Shown here: in pieces, positions 17,774 to 27,026 of the stretch
How positions within the stretch are numbered: the stretch's first letter is position 1
How the letters are laid out: the number at the start of each line of letters is the position of its first letter
Source: Micromonospora sp. WMMA1947
GTDB lineage: Bacteria; Actinomycetota; Actinomycetes; Mycobacteriales; Micromonosporaceae
Length of the DNA stretch: 64,000 bases
Direction of reading: 5' to 3'
NCBI RefSeq assembly: GCF_027497355.1
Contig: NZ_CP114909.1
Location: 2,294,001 to 2,358,000 of the forward strand
Position numbers and translations under genes: made by a program
Notes under the pieces: model-generated
Told to the model about the DNA's origin: nothing
What the model saw: the letters and a program-made list of their open reading frames with translations, nothing else
The model's database searches: none

Positions 17774-18943
17774 TCACTTGTCGATGTCGCCGACCACGAA
17801 GAACATCGACCCGAGAATGGCGATCAGGTCGGGCACCAGGCAGCCGGGCAGCAGCGACGACAGCGCCTGCACGTTCGCGTACGAGGCGGTGCGCAGCTTC
17901 ATCCGCCACGGCGTCTTCTCGCCCCGGGACACCAGGTAGTAGCCGTTGATGCCGAGCGGGTTCTCGGTCCAGGCGTACGTGTGCCCCTCCGGTGCCTTCA
18001 ACACCTTCGGCAGGCGGGTGTTCACCGGCCCGCTGATCCGGTCCACCCGGTCCAGGCACTGCTCGGCGAGGTCGAGCGAGACGTACACCTGGTCGAGCAG
18101 CACCTCGAAGCGGGCGTGACAGTCACCGGCGGTTTTCGTCACCACCGGCACGTCGAGCTGGTCGTAGGCCAGGTAGGGCTCGTCGCGGCGCAGGTCGAGG
18201 TCGAGCCCGGAGGCGCGGGCGACCGGACCGGACGCGCCGAACGCGGCGGCGTCGGCGGCGGACAGCACGCCGACCCCGACGGTACGGGCCAGGAAGATGT
18301 CGTTGCGCCGGATCAGGTTGTCGAGGTCCGGCATCCGGCGGCGTACCTCGGCGATGGCGGCGCGGGCGCGCCCGGTCCAGCCGGACGGCACCTCCTCCTT
18401 CAGGCCGCCGACCCGGTTGAACATGTAGTGGATCCGGCCGCCGGAGACCTCCTCCATCACGGCCTGGATGGTCTCCCGTTCCCGGAACGCGTAGAACATC
18501 GGCGTGATCGCGCCGATCTCCAGCGGGTACGAGCCGAGGAACATCAGGTGGTTGAGCACCCGGTTCAGCTCGGCCAGCGCCATCCGCAGCCAGGTGGCGC
18601 GCTCCGGCACCTCCATGCCCATCAGCCGTTCGACGGCGAGCACCACGCCCAGCTCGTTGGAGAACGCGGACAGCCAGTCGTGCCGGTTCGCCAGCACGAT
18701 GATCTGCCGGTAGTCGCGTACCTCGAAGAGCTTCTCCGCCCCCCGGTGCATGTAGCCGACGATCGGTTCGGCGGCCACCACCCGCTCCCCGTCGAGCACC
18801 AGCTTCAGCCGCAGCACACCGTGCGTCGAGGGGTGTTGCGGCCCGATGTTCAGCACCATGTCGGTGCCGAGCTGCTCACCCCCGGCGCCGGTACCGACTG
18901 TCAGCTCGCGGAGGTCGGCGGCGTCCGTGGTCATGCCCGTCAT
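17774..18943 (-). CDS. nuoD2: NADH-quinone oxidoreductase subunit D paralog (NuoD2 type)
   Basis: 389 aa. Subunit D/49-kDa family: [54 protein letters not shown]-like region, and a C-terminus with [25 protein letters not shown]. It stands alone, without other nuo genes. Two points differ from canonical NuoD as I remember it: the residue after the HRG-containing loop is like mitochondrial 49-kDa subunit (HRG rather than HTG), and the quinone-site Tyr of the R-x-DY motif is Trp here (RHDWLSAF). ATG 18943 overlaps the stop of the methyltransferase gene (ATGA); ATG 18934 is an alternative. The role is unknown: a substitute subunit or assembly/regulatory variant of complex I. Confidence 0.9.
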   Translation of the reverse strand: MTGMTTDAADLRELTVGTGAGGEQLGTDMVLNIGPQHPSTHGVLRLKLVLDGERVVAAEPIVGYMHRGAEKLFEVRDYRQIIVLANRHDWLSAFSNELGVVLAVERLMGMEVPERATWLRMALAELNRVLNHLMFLGSYPLEIGAITPMFYAFRERETIQAVMEEVSGGRIHYMFNRVGGLKEEVPSGWTGRARAAIAEVRRRMPDLDNLIRRNDIFLARTVGVGVLSAADAAAFGASGPVARASGLDLDLRRDEPYLAYDQLDVPVVTKTAGDCHARFEVLLDQVYVSLDLAEQCLDRVDRISGPVNTRLPKVLKAPEGHTYAWTENPLGINGYYLVSRGEKTPWRMKLRTASYANVQALSSLLPGCLVPDLIAILGSMFFVVGDIDK

Positions 18944-20037
18944 CGTGCCACGACCGCGTCGAGCGCGACGCCGACCGGCTGCCGCAGCCACAGGTGCCCG
19001 CCGAGCCCGGCCGGGTCGGTCAGCTCGGCCGCCGCCGACGCCGCTGCCAACGCCCGCAGGTAGCCGGCCGGGTCGCGGCCGGCCAGGCTCAGCGGCGGTC
19101 GCCCGCCGTCGGCCCCGAGCGCCCGCAGCGCCTCCCGCTGGGAGACCAGGGAGTACGCGCACCGCGCGACCCGCTCACCGGCGGAGGCGACCGAGTCCAT
19201 GGCGACGTGCGCCGTCACGTCGCACGACCCGTCCGGAACCGGCGGCACCTGCCGCCCACCCCGGTACCCGGTGAGTGTCCCGTCCAGGGGACGCGAGTCC
19301 CGCAGATGCCCGTAGTCCACCGCGAGCGCCAGCCCGCGCGCGACCTTCCCGACGGCCTCCGCCCAGGCGAGATCCCGTCCCACCCCGATCTCCCCCCGCC
19401 CACCGGCCGCGCCCGCGCCCCCGACCTCGCCGACGGCGTTGATCAAGGAGTTTGTGTCCTGATCCGGGCCCTCCGCCGCCACAAACTCCTTGATCACCGG
19501 GGTGGGAGCCGGGGGCCACCAGGCGGTCAGCCAGGTGGTGTCGGTGGGGGACGGGGCCGGGCCCACCGTCTCCTCGCCGGTTTTCGGGTCCACCAGGAGG
19601 AGGCGCCAGCCTGCCGGGGTCTGGACCGCCACGTCGAGGGGGACGTTGTCCAGCCACTCGGTGGCCAGGAGCAGGCCGGTGATGCTGTCGGGGATGTCGG
19701 GGCGCCAGTCGATCTCCGGGGGCAGGTCCGGCGGGCGGGTGGCCCGCTCCACAGCTACCGGCCTGATCCGGGCGGCCAGTTCGGGTGCGGCCTGGGTCAG
19801 CAGGGCCCGGAGCAGCTCGCCCTGCCCCGCGCCCACGTCCACCACGTCCAGCCGGGCCGGGTGCCCCAGCGCCGCGTCCACCATCTCGAGCTGCCGCGCC
19901 AGGCAGGCGGTGAAGACGGGTGAGGCGTGCACACTCGTGCGGAAGTGCGCGGCAGGCCCGGCGCCGGAGACGAAGAAGCCGTCCGGCCCGTACAGCGCCC
20001 GCTCCATCGCGTCGCGCCAGCGCAGCGGGGTGGTCAC
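18940..20037 (-). CDS. MidA/NDUFAF7-type SAM-dependent methyltransferase
   Basis: 365 aa. COG1565-like protein: substrate/SAM region begins [20 protein letters not shown] motif I is [17 protein letters not shown], and later blocks include [25 protein letters not shown] and [11 protein letters not shown], all typical of MidA. The mitochondrial homolog NDUFAF7 methylates an arginine of the 49-kDa subunit during complex I assembly. Here its gene overlaps that of a NuoD paralog by 4 nt (ATGA), which suggests that NuoD2 is the substrate; that is inference. A palindromic element at 19440-19496 adds residues ([20 protein letters not shown]) in a linker not expected in the family. Confidence 0.85.
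   Translation of the reverse strand: MTTPLRWRDAMERALYGPDGFFVSGAGPAAHFRTSVHASPVFTACLARQLEMVDAALGHPARLDVVDVGAGQGELLRALLTQAAPELAARIRPVAVERATRPPDLPPEIDWRPDIPDSITGLLLATEWLDNVPLDVAVQTPAGWRLLLVDPKTGEETVGPAPSPTDTTWLTAWWPPAPTPVIKEFVAAEGPDQDTNSLINAVGEVGGAGAAGGRGEIGVGRDLAWAEAVGKVARGLALAVDYGHLRDSRPLDGTLTGYRGGRQVPPVPDGSCDVTAHVAMDSVASAGERVARCAYSLVSQREALRALGADGGRPPLSLAGRDPAGYLRALAAASAAAELTDPAGLGGHLWLRQPVGVALDAVVAR
19440..19496. repeat. TTGATC-type inverted repeat inside the midA-like gene
   Basis: Perfect 17-nt arms TGATCAAGGAGTTTGTG (19440-19456) and CACAAACTCCTTGATCA (19480-19496) with a 23-nt loop. It is read in frame as part of the methyltransferase. Related elements occur between genes at 22448-22546 and 32955-33023. 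Confidence 0.85.
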
Positions 20038-20200
20038 CGTGCCGACCCTACGGGACGTACCCGAAAGGGCGGTTTGCCCGCCACCGGGGCGACCGCTTCG
20101 GGCGGTCGGTGAAGGTTTTCACACCTTCTTGTTTCCGCTCTGTCACCCGGGCGCATACTTGCCATCGACCGGTACCCCCTTCGAGGACTGGATCGCTGCC
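20038..20200. promoter_or_regulatory. Divergent region between midA-like gene and the DUF2520 gene
   Basis: 163 bases containing starts of two divergent transcription units. No clear -35/-10 pair is visible on the plus strand; TTTTCACACCTTCTTG near 20112-20130 is AT-richer than its surroundings. No small gene is supported. Confidence 0.3.
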
Positions 20201-21130
20201 ATGAGCGCACCGCTGCGCCCCCGGGCCACCGCTGCCCCGCTCGTCTTCCCGCGTACCCTCGCCGTCGGCGTCCTCGGCGCCGGCCGGGTCGGCGCCGTGC
20301 TGGGCGCGGCCCTCGCCGCCGCCGGCCACCGGGTGGTCGCCGCGTCCGGCGCCTCGGGCGCGACAGGGGCCCGGCTGGCGCTGCTGCTGCCGCAGACCCC
20401 GCACCGCACCGCGTCCGAGGTGGCGCGTGCCGCCGCCGATCTGCTGATCGTCGCGGTCCCGGACGACGCACTGGCGGGCGTGGTCGCGGACCTGGCCGCG
20501 ACCGGCGCGCTGCGTCCCGGCCAGGTGGTGGCGCACACCTCCGGCGCGCACGGGCTCGCCGCGCTGGCCCCGGCCGTCGAGGCGGGCGCCCGGCCGCTCG
20601 CGCTGCACCCGGCGATGACCTTCACCGGTACGCCGGACGACCTGTCCCGCCTGCCCGGCATCTCCTACGGGGTGACCGCCCCGGCTGAGCTGCGCCCGTT
20701 CGCGGCCCGGCTGGTGGCCGACCTGGGCGGCGTACCGGAGTGGGTCGGGGAGAACGACCGGCCGCTCTACCACGCGGCGCTGGCACACGGCGCGAACCAC
20801 CTGGTCACGCTCGTCAACGAGGCGGCCGACCGGCTGCGCGACGCCGGGGTGGAGCGGCCGGAGAAGGTGCTCGCCCCGCTGCTGCGGGCGGCGCTGGAGA
20901 ACGCGCTGCGGCTGGGCGACGACGCGCTGACCGGCCCGGTGTCGCGGGGTGACGCGGGCACCGTACGCCGGCATCTGGACCGGCTGGCGCGGACCGCGCC
21001 GGAATCCGTACCCGCGTATCTGGCGTTGGCACGACGGACGGCTGATCGTGCCGTCGCGGTCGGCCGCCTTCGCCCGGCGGACGCCGCCGTGCTGCGGAAT
21101 GTGCTCGACGGAATCGAGGTGGCGGCCTGA
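20201..21130 (+). CDS. Rossmann-fold/DUF2520 protein (ketopantoate-reductase-like)
   Basis: 309 aa. The N-terminal NAD(P)-binding motif [24 protein letters not shown] (residues about 20-43) is followed by a dehydrogenase-like core ([37 protein letters not shown]). The C-terminal helical DUF2520 part contains [19 protein letters not shown]. The family lies next to panC in many actinobacteria, and a role in pantothenate metabolism, such as reducing ketopantoate, is plausible but unproven. The stop overlaps the panC start (TGATG). Confidence 0.85.
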   Translation: MSAPLRPRATAAPLVFPRTLAVGVLGAGRVGAVLGAALAAAGHRVVAASGASGATGARLALLLPQTPHRTASEVARAAADLLIVAVPDDALAGVVADLAATGALRPGQVVAHTSGAHGLAALAPAVEAGARPLALHPAMTFTGTPDDLSRLPGISYGVTAPAELRPFAARLVADLGGVPEWVGENDRPLYHAALAHGANHLVTLVNEAADRLRDAGVERPEKVLAPLLRAALENALRLGDDALTGPVSRGDAGTVRRHLDRLARTAPESVPAYLALARRTADRAVAVGRLRPADAAVLRNVLDGIEVAA

Positions 21131-21972
21131 TGGCCGAGGTGCTGCACACGCGCAAGGAGCTGGCGGCGGCCCGGGAGGCGATGGCCGGCCGGGTCGGCGT
21201 GGTGATGACCATGGGCGCGCTGCACGCCGGGCACGAGGCGCTGCTGCGCGCCGCCCGCGAGCGCGCCGGCCACGTGATCGTCACGATCTTCGTGAACCCG
21301 CTGCAGTTCGGCCCGAACGAGGACTTCGACCGCTACCCGCGCACGCTCGACACCGACCTGGAGATCTGCCGCCGGGCCGGGGTGGACGTGGTGTTCGCGC
21401 CCTCGGTGACCGAGATGTACCCGGAGGGCCGCCCGACGGTACGGCTCGACCCGGGGCCGCTCGGCGAGGACCTGGAGGGCCTGAGCCGCCCCGGTTTCTT
21501 CCACGGGGTGCTCACCGTGGTCATGAAGCTGCTCCAGCTCACCCGCCCCGACCTGGCCTTCTTCGGCGAGAAGGACTACCAGCAGCTCACCCTGGTCCGC
21601 CGGATGGTCCGCGACCTCGACGTGCCGACCGAGATCGTCGGCGTGCCGACCGTCCGGGAGCCGGACGGGCTGGCCATGTCGAGCCGCAACCGCTACCTGT
21701 CGGCGCCCGAGCGGCAGACCGCGCTGAGCCTGTCCGCCGCGTTGCGGGCCGGTGCGGCGGCGGCCGAGCGGGGCGAGGACGCGGGTGCGGTGCTGGCCGC
21801 CGCGCACCGGGCCTTCGACGCGCCGGACGCCCGCCTGGACTACCTGGTGCTCACCGACACCGAGCTGGAACCCGGTCCGGTCGCCGGTCCGGCCCGGCTG
21901 CTGGTCGCGGCCTGGGTCGGCGCCACCCGCCTGATCGACAACACGGCGATCCACCTCGCGCCGCGTCCCTGA
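21130..21972 (+). CDS. panC: Pantothenate synthetase
   Basis: 280 aa. It condenses pantoate and beta-alanine with ATP. Motifs: [20 protein letters not shown] with the HxGH signature, [31 protein letters not shown], and [11 protein letters not shown] (KMSKS-like loop). Usual length for actinobacteria. TGATG overlap with the previous gene indicates coupling; panD follows after 30 nt. Confidence 0.97.
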   Translation: MAEVLHTRKELAAAREAMAGRVGVVMTMGALHAGHEALLRAARERAGHVIVTIFVNPLQFGPNEDFDRYPRTLDTDLEICRRAGVDVVFAPSVTEMYPEGRPTVRLDPGPLGEDLEGLSRPGFFHGVLTVVMKLLQLTRPDLAFFGEKDYQQLTLVRRMVRDLDVPTEIVGVPTVREPDGLAMSSRNRYLSAPERQTALSLSAALRAGAAAAERGEDAGAVLAAAHRAFDAPDARLDYLVLTDTELEPGPVAGPARLLVAAWVGATRLIDNTAIHLAPRP

Positions 21973-22002
21973 ACCCCACCACGAATGCGGAAAGGCACCC
22001 CG

Positions 22003-22428
22003 ATGTTCCGGACCATGCTCAAGTCGAAGATCCACCGCGCCACCGTGACCCAGGCCGACCTGCACTACGTCGGCTCGGTGACGGTGGACGAGGATCTGCT
22101 CGACGCGGCGGACCTGCTCCCCGGCGAGCAGGTGGCGATCGTGGACATCACCAACGGCGCCCGGCTGGAGACGTACGTGATCCCGGGGCGGCGGGGAAGC
22201 GGCGTGATCGGCATCAACGGCGCCGCCGCGCACCTGGTGCACCCGGGTGACCTGGTCATCCTGATCTCGTACGGGCAGATGGACGACGCCGAGGCCCGCG
22301 CGTACCGCCCGAAGGTGGTCCACGTCGACGCGGAGAACAAGGTCGTAGACCTCACCACGGACCCGACCACGGCCGCCCCCGGCACCGCAGGCGCCCCCAT
22401 CCCCAACCCCCTCGCCGCCGCGCGCTGA
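22003..22428 (+). CDS. panD: Aspartate 1-decarboxylase proenzyme
   Basis: 141 aa from ATG 22003 with GGAAAGG upstream; an ATG at 21985 is in frame but lies within that ribosome site. It makes beta-alanine for PanC. The self-cleavage site is Gly24-Ser25 in [17 protein letters not shown], where Ser25 becomes the pyruvoyl group. Other conserved blocks: [36 protein letters not shown]. The C-terminal 20 residues are a Pro/Ala tail. Confidence 0.97.
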   Translation: MFRTMLKSKIHRATVTQADLHYVGSVTVDEDLLDAADLLPGEQVAIVDITNGARLETYVIPGRRGSGVIGINGAAAHLVHPGDLVILISYGQMDDAEARAYRPKVVHVDAENKVVDLTTDPTTAAPGTAGAPIPNPLAAAR

Positions 22429-22447
22429 CCCTCCCGGCCGCCGCCGC

Positions 22448-22546
22448 CCCCCTCTCGCCGTTGATCTTGCGCTTTCGGCCCTCGGCACGGGCGGTTCGCC
22501 CCTTTCGCCGGGGCAGCAAGTGCAAGATCGGCGGGGCGAGAGGGGG
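22448..22546. repeat. TTGATC-type inverted repeat after panD
   Basis: Two nested stems: CCCCCTCTCGCC (22448-22459) pairs with GGCGAGAGGGGG (22535-22546), and GATCTTGC (22463-22470) pairs with GCAAGATC (22522-22529). The position just after panD would also allow a terminator role. It shares its GTTGATC core and C-rich/G-rich flanks with the element at 32955-33023. Confidence 0.75.
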
Positions 22547-22656
22547 CCGCGGGCGGGGCGGACGGGCGGGGAACGCGGTCTGTCACCGGAAGGTCATTTT
22601 CGGCTACCCTGAGCGGACCGTCGGGGATCGACGGTCGTCGGCTGGGGGAGGCCGCG

Positions 22657-23550
22657 ATGCGCCGTGCGATGAGCTTCCTGGTCGCCGCGATGATCGCGAG
22701 CGCCACCCTGACCGGCTGCGCCGGCACCGGCGGGCTGGACGGCGACCTCACCGACGACTGGTCCGTGATGTCCGCTCCCGAGCCGTTCACCCCGGCTGCC
22801 GGGGTCTGCCAGGTCGCCGACTTCACCGCGAGCGTCGGCCTGGCCGCGTACGCGCCGGTCGGCTGCGAGCTGCCGCACCGGGTGGAGACCGTGCACGTCG
22901 GTGCGTTCACCGCCGACCGGCCTGCCCCGCCACCGCTCGCCTCACCCGAGCTGCGTGCCGCGTTCGCCGACTGCGACAAGCGGGCCACCGGGTACGTGGG
23001 TGACGACTGGCGTGCCGGGCGGCTCCGGCTGGCGGTGGCGGTGCCGACCGGCCTCGGCTGGACGGCCGGCTCCCGCTGGTACCGGTGCGACCTCACCGAG
23101 CTGACCACCGTCGAGGCGGCGGCCACCGTGGTCACCCGGACGGGCAGCCTGCGCGACGCGCTCAAGACGCCCTCCCCGCTACGGCTGGGCTGCCAGCGCA
23201 CCACGCGGGACGCGGGCCGGGTGCAGCGGCTCACCCCGGTCGACTGCACTGTCGCGCACGACGCCGAGTTCGTCGGCGTGTGGGCCGCGCCGGACCGCCC
23301 GTACCCGAAGAAGCCGGAGGACTGGGTTCCCCTCTACGACGGCTGCTTCGGCGTGATCGCCCGCTACGCGGGGGTGCCCGCCGACGCGTTCCTGCGCTAC
23401 CGCAGCGACGTGGTGGTCCGGCCGCCCGCCGCCGGTCGCTGGGCGGTCGGCGACCGGGGCGTGCGCTGCTACCTGTGGCTCAGCGACCGTACGGTGACCA
23501 CCTCCCTGAAGGGCGCCGGACCGACCGCCCTCCCGCGCCGGACGAGGTAG
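22657..23550 (+). CDS. Septum-formation-family lipoprotein
   Basis: 297 aa. Signal peptide with lipobox ATLTGC (residues about 16-21) predicts lipid anchoring on the outer face of the membrane. Two similar halves each have Cys pairs and a GC-x-LPHR/DC-x-x-AHDAEFVGVW block: residues about 50-140 and 180-280. This is the pattern of the Septum_form family (PF13845), whose biochemical role is unknown. ATG 22657 follows GGGGGAGG. It is a single gene upstream of nadB. Confidence 0.75.
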   Translation: MRRAMSFLVAAMIASATLTGCAGTGGLDGDLTDDWSVMSAPEPFTPAAGVCQVADFTASVGLAAYAPVGCELPHRVETVHVGAFTADRPAPPPLASPELRAAFADCDKRATGYVGDDWRAGRLRLAVAVPTGLGWTAGSRWYRCDLTELTTVEAAATVVTRTGSLRDALKTPSPLRLGCQRTTRDAGRVQRLTPVDCTVAHDAEFVGVWAAPDRPYPKKPEDWVPLYDGCFGVIARYAGVPADAFLRYRSDVVVRPPAAGRWAVGDRGVRCYLWLSDRTVTTSLKGAGPTALPRRTR

Positions 23551-23611
23551 CCGAGCGCACTCGTCACGCCCCCCGCGCCCGAGCCGAGTTCGCTTCGGGT
23601 TGACTGTGCTC

Positions 23612-25303
23612 ATGGACGTACCGACCGTCGACCTGCCGGCGCTGCCCCGTCTGCTCGCCGCGCCCGCCCCCGGCTGGGTGGAGACGACAGACGTGATCGT
23701 GGTCGGCTCCGGCGTGGCCGGGCTGACCGCCGCGCTGCACCTGCGCGAGGCCGGCCTGCACGTCACGGTGGTCACCAAGGTCGACATGGACGAGGGCTCC
23801 ACCCGCTGGGCGCAGGGCGGCATCGCCGCCGTACTGGACCCGGCGGACACGCCGGACGCGCACGCGTACGACACGGAGGTCGCCGGCGTCGGCCTGTGCG
23901 ACCCGGCGGCGGTCCGCGCGCTCGTGGCCGAGGGACCGACCCGGCTGCGCGAGCTGATGCGGATCGGGGCGGAGTTCGACCGCCACCCGGACGGCTCGCT
24001 GATGCTGACCCGCGAGGGCGGCCACCGCGCCGACCGGATCGTGCACGCGGGCGGCGACGCCACCGGCGCGGAGGTGCAGCGGGCGCTGCACGACGCGGTC
24101 CGCCGCGACCCGTGGATCCGGCTGGTCGAGCACGCCCTGGTGCTGGACCTGCTGCGTGCCCCCGGCGACGGGCCGGGCGGGCTCGGCCCGGCCTGCGGCA
24201 TCACGCTGCACGTGCTCGGCGAGGGCAGCGAGGACGGCGTCGGCGCGATCCTCGGCCGCGCGGTGGTGCTGGCCACCGGCGGGATGGGGCAGATCTTCGC
24301 CGCCACCACGAACCCGGCGGTCTCCACCGGCGACGGGGTGGCGCTGGCGTTGCGCGCGGGCGCGGCGGTCACCGACGTGGAGTTCGTCCAGTTCCACCCG
24401 ACCGCGCTGATCGTGCCGGCCGGCGGTCCGGGCGCGGGGCTGGCCCAGCAGCCGCTGGTCTCCGAGGCACTGCGCGGCGAGGGCGCGCACCTGGTCGACG
24501 GCGACGGCAAGCGGTTCATGGTCGGTCAGCACGAACTGGCCGAGCTGGCGCCCCGGGACGTGGTCGCCAAGGGCATCCACCGGGTGCTGCTCGCGTCCGG
24601 CGCGGACCACGTGTTCCTGGACGCCCGGCACCTGGGCGGCGACTTCCTGGCCCGGCGGTTCCCCACCATCGTGGCGTCCTGCCTGGCCATCGGCGTGGAC
24701 CCGGCGACCGACCTGATCCCGGTCGCGCCGGCCGCGCACTACGCCTCCGGCGGCGTCCGGACCGACCTGCGCGGCCGTACCTCCATCCCCGGCCTGTACG
24801 CGTGCGGCGAGGTCGCCTGCACCGGCGTGCACGGCGCGAACCGACTGGCCAGCAACTCGCTGCTGGAAGGGCTGGTCTTCTCCCGCCGGATCGCCGAGGA
24901 CATCGCCGCCGGACTGCCCGAGCAGGCCCGGCCGGCGGAGTCCGGCGCCTGGGTGGGCGGGCCGGGCGCGCTGGTGCCGGCGGCCGGTACGGCGGAGCTG
25001 CAACGGGCGATGACGCGGGGCGCGGGCGTGCTCCGGTCGGCACGGACGCTGGAGGCCACCGCTGCGGCGCTCACCGCGCTGGGCGCGGGGCGGGGTGTGC
25101 CGCGTACCGCCGACTGGGAGGCGACGAACCTGCTGACGGTGGCGTCGACGCTGGTCGCCGCCGCGTACGCGCGCCAGGAGACGCGGGGCTGCCACTGGCG
25201 GGAGGACTTCCCGACCGCCGACGAGCGGTGGCTGGGTCACCTGGTGGCCGAGGTGGGCACGGACGGCATCGTGGCGGAGCGCTGGGAGGAGATCAACCGA
25301 TGA
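23612..25303 (+). CDS. nadB: L-aspartate oxidase
   Basis: 563 aa from ATG 23612 (TTG 23600 or GTG 23606 are in frame alternatives). It oxidises L-aspartate to iminoaspartate for NAD synthesis, using FAD. FAD-binding GxGxxG: DVIVVGSGVAGLTAALHLREAG; substrate loop GSTRWAQGGIAAV; histidine/arginine pattern TREGGHRADRIVHAGGDATG; VEFVQFHPTAL; and LYACGEVACTGVHGANRLASNSLLEGLVF as split elements of the flavoprotein signature. nadA is not in the window. The stop overlaps nadC (ATGA). Confidence 0.97.
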   Translation: MDVPTVDLPALPRLLAAPAPGWVETTDVIVVGSGVAGLTAALHLREAGLHVTVVTKVDMDEGSTRWAQGGIAAVLDPADTPDAHAYDTEVAGVGLCDPAAVRALVAEGPTRLRELMRIGAEFDRHPDGSLMLTREGGHRADRIVHAGGDATGAEVQRALHDAVRRDPWIRLVEHALVLDLLRAPGDGPGGLGPACGITLHVLGEGSEDGVGAILGRAVVLATGGMGQIFAATTNPAVSTGDGVALALRAGAAVTDVEFVQFHPTALIVPAGGPGAGLAQQPLVSEALRGEGAHLVDGDGKRFMVGQHELAELAPRDVVAKGIHRVLLASGADHVFLDARHLGGDFLARRFPTIVASCLAIGVDPATDLIPVAPAAHYASGGVRTDLRGRTSIPGLYACGEVACTGVHGANRLASNSLLEGLVFSRRIAEDIAAGLPEQARPAESGAWVGGPGALVPAAGTAELQRAMTRGAGVLRSARTLEATAAALTALGAGRGVPRTADWEATNLLTVASTLVAAAYARQETRGCHWREDFPTADERWLGHLVAEVGTDGIVAERWEEINR

Positions 25304-26196
25304 GGGAGTCGACGGAGCGGGCGTTGCGGGACGGCGGTCTGGACCCGGAGCGGGTCCGGCACGTCATCGTCGACACGCTGCACGAGGATCTCGGGCCCGA
25401 CTTCCTCGACGTCACGAGCGTCGCCACCATACCGGACGAGCAGCGGGACACGGCCGATCTGGTCGCGCGCGCCGACGGCGTGGTGGCCGGACTGCCCGTC
25501 GCCGCCGCCGTGTTCGAGCTGGTCGGCGAGGTCACCGGCGCGGGCCGTACGGTCGAGGTGTCGCTGGTCGCAGGCGACGGGCAGCGGGTGGCGCGCGGCG
25601 ACGTGCTGGCCACCGTGTCCGGGCCGACCCGGCTGCTGCTGACCGCCGAGCGGACGGCGCTGAACCTGCTGTCCCGCATGTCCGGGGTGGCGACGCACAC
25701 GCGGGCCTGGGCCGACGCCCTGGCCGGCACGAAGGCGATGGTGCTGGACACCCGCAAGACCACGCCGGGCCTGCGGGCACTGGAGAAGTACGCGGTCCGG
25801 GCCGGTGGCGGCACCAACAAGCGGATGGGCCTGTACGACGTCGCCATGATCAAGGACAACCACAAGGTCGCGGCGGGCGGGATCGCTGCCGCGTTCCGGC
25901 GGGTCCGGGAGGCGTTCCCCGACGTCGCGGTGCAGGTCGAGGTGGACACGCCGGCCGAGGCGGTGGAGGCGGTCGAGGCAGGGGCCCGGTTCCTGCTGCT
26001 GGACAACATGACCCCGGCGCAGCTGCGCGAGGTGGTGGCGTCGGTGGGCGACCGGGCGGAGCTGGAGGCCACCGGCGGGCTGACGTTGCCGATGGCGGCC
26101 GAGTACGGCGCGACGGGGGTCGACTTCCTCTCCGTCGGCGCGCTCACCCACTCCTCGCCGATCCTGGACATCGCCCTCGACCTGCGCGACGTCTAG
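25300..26196 (+). CDS. nadC: Nicotinate-nucleotide pyrophosphorylase (quinolinate phosphoribosyltransferase)
   Basis: 298 aa. It decarboxylates and ribosylates quinolinate. Motifs: EDLGPDFLDVTS near the N-terminus, ERTALNLLSRMSGVAT, LDTRKTTPGLRALEKYAVRAGGG as the substrate-binding region, DNHKVAAGG, VEVDTPAEA, LLDNM and the C-terminal VDFLSVGALTHSSPILDI. ATGA overlap with nadB; coaX follows 9 nt downstream, so the three genes are likely one transcript. Confidence 0.97.
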   Translation: MRESTERALRDGGLDPERVRHVIVDTLHEDLGPDFLDVTSVATIPDEQRDTADLVARADGVVAGLPVAAAVFELVGEVTGAGRTVEVSLVAGDGQRVARGDVLATVSGPTRLLLTAERTALNLLSRMSGVATHTRAWADALAGTKAMVLDTRKTTPGLRALEKYAVRAGGGTNKRMGLYDVAMIKDNHKVAAGGIAAAFRRVREAFPDVAVQVEVDTPAEAVEAVEAGARFLLLDNMTPAQLREVVASVGDRAELEATGGLTLPMAAEYGATGVDFLSVGALTHSSPILDIALDLRDV

Positions 26197-26205
26197 GCTG
26201 CCGCT

Positions 26206-26964
26206 GTGCTGCTCTGCATCGACATCGGAAACACGAACACCGTGCTGGCGACCTTCGACGGCGACAAGCTGGTGCATTCGTGGCGGATCAAGACCGACGC
26301 CCGCTCCACAGCGGACGAGCTGGGTCTGATGTTCCGGGGACTGCTCGCCGGGGACGCCGTGGAGATCACCGGCGTGGCCGCCTGCTCGACAGTGCCGGCC
26401 GCGCTGCGCTCGCTGCGCACCATGCTCGACAGGTACTACGCCGACCTGCCCAGCGTGATCGTCGAGCCGGGCGTGCGGACCGGCGTGCAGCTCGCCATCG
26501 ACAACCCGAAGGAGGTGGGCGCGGACCGGGTGGTGAACACGCTGGCCGCGTACACGCTCTACGGCGGGCCGTCGATCGTCGTGGACTTCGGCACCACCAC
26601 CAACTTCGACCTGGTCAGCAGCCGGGGGGAGTTCCTCGGCGGTGCGTTCGCCCCCGGCATCGAGATCTCCTTCGACGCGCTGGCCGCCCGCGCGGCGCAG
26701 TTGCGCAAGGTGGAGGCGACCCGGCCGCGCTCGGTGATCGGCAAGAACACCGTCGAGTGCCTCCAGGCCGGGCTCTACTTCGGCTTCGCCGGGCAGGTGG
26801 ACCGGATCGTCGAGCGGATGTCCGAGGAGCTGGGCGGCGTGAAGGCGGTCATCGCCACCGGCGGCCTGGCCTCGCTGGTGCTCGGCGAGTGCCACACCAT
26901 CACCCACCACGAGCCGATGATCACGCTGATCGGCCTGCGGATGGTCTACGACCGCAACGTCTGA
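26206..26964 (+). CDS. coaX: Type III pantothenate kinase
   Basis: 252 aa from GTG. It phosphorylates pantothenate in CoA synthesis. ATP-binding motif LLCIDIGNTNTVLATF at the N-terminus; pantothenate-binding GADRVVNTLAAYTLYG; and VVDFGTTTNFDLVS with the catalytic Asp; GGAFAPGIEIS. Normal length. Its position in the nad operon links CoA and NAD synthesis, as in other actinobacteria. Confidence 0.97.
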   Translation: MLLCIDIGNTNTVLATFDGDKLVHSWRIKTDARSTADELGLMFRGLLAGDAVEITGVAACSTVPAALRSLRTMLDRYYADLPSVIVEPGVRTGVQLAIDNPKEVGADRVVNTLAAYTLYGGPSIVVDFGTTTNFDLVSSRGEFLGGAFAPGIEISFDALAARAAQLRKVEATRPRSVIGKNTVECLQAGLYFGFAGQVDRIVERMSEELGGVKAVIATGGLASLVLGECHTITHHEPMITLIGLRMVYDRNV

Positions 26965-26966
26965 GG

Positions 26967-27026
26967 TGCAAGGAAGGGCCCCCTGTTAACGCCTCCGGTA
27001 GAGGAGGGGCCCCTTCTTAACGCCGC
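26967..27026. repeat. GGAAGGGCCCC/TTAAC twin-half repeat, copy A
   Basis: Two related halves: AAGGAAGGGCCCCCTG followed by TTAACGC (26970-26992) and AGGGGCCCCTTCTTAACGCC (27005-27024), separated by about 12 bases. It lies two bases after coaX and extends into the 3' end of the convergent methyltransferase gene, whose TAA stop (27017-27019) is part of the TTAA motif. The second copy is at 62018-62075. It can form GC-rich hairpins, so a terminator role is possible. Confidence 0.85.

Noticed and set aside
16058..19063. A 1001-codon open frame overlapping the repeat protein and nuoD2-like genes
   Set aside because: It runs in another frame or strand through well-supported genes; its Arg/Pro-rich product lacks domains and is a by-product of high GC content.
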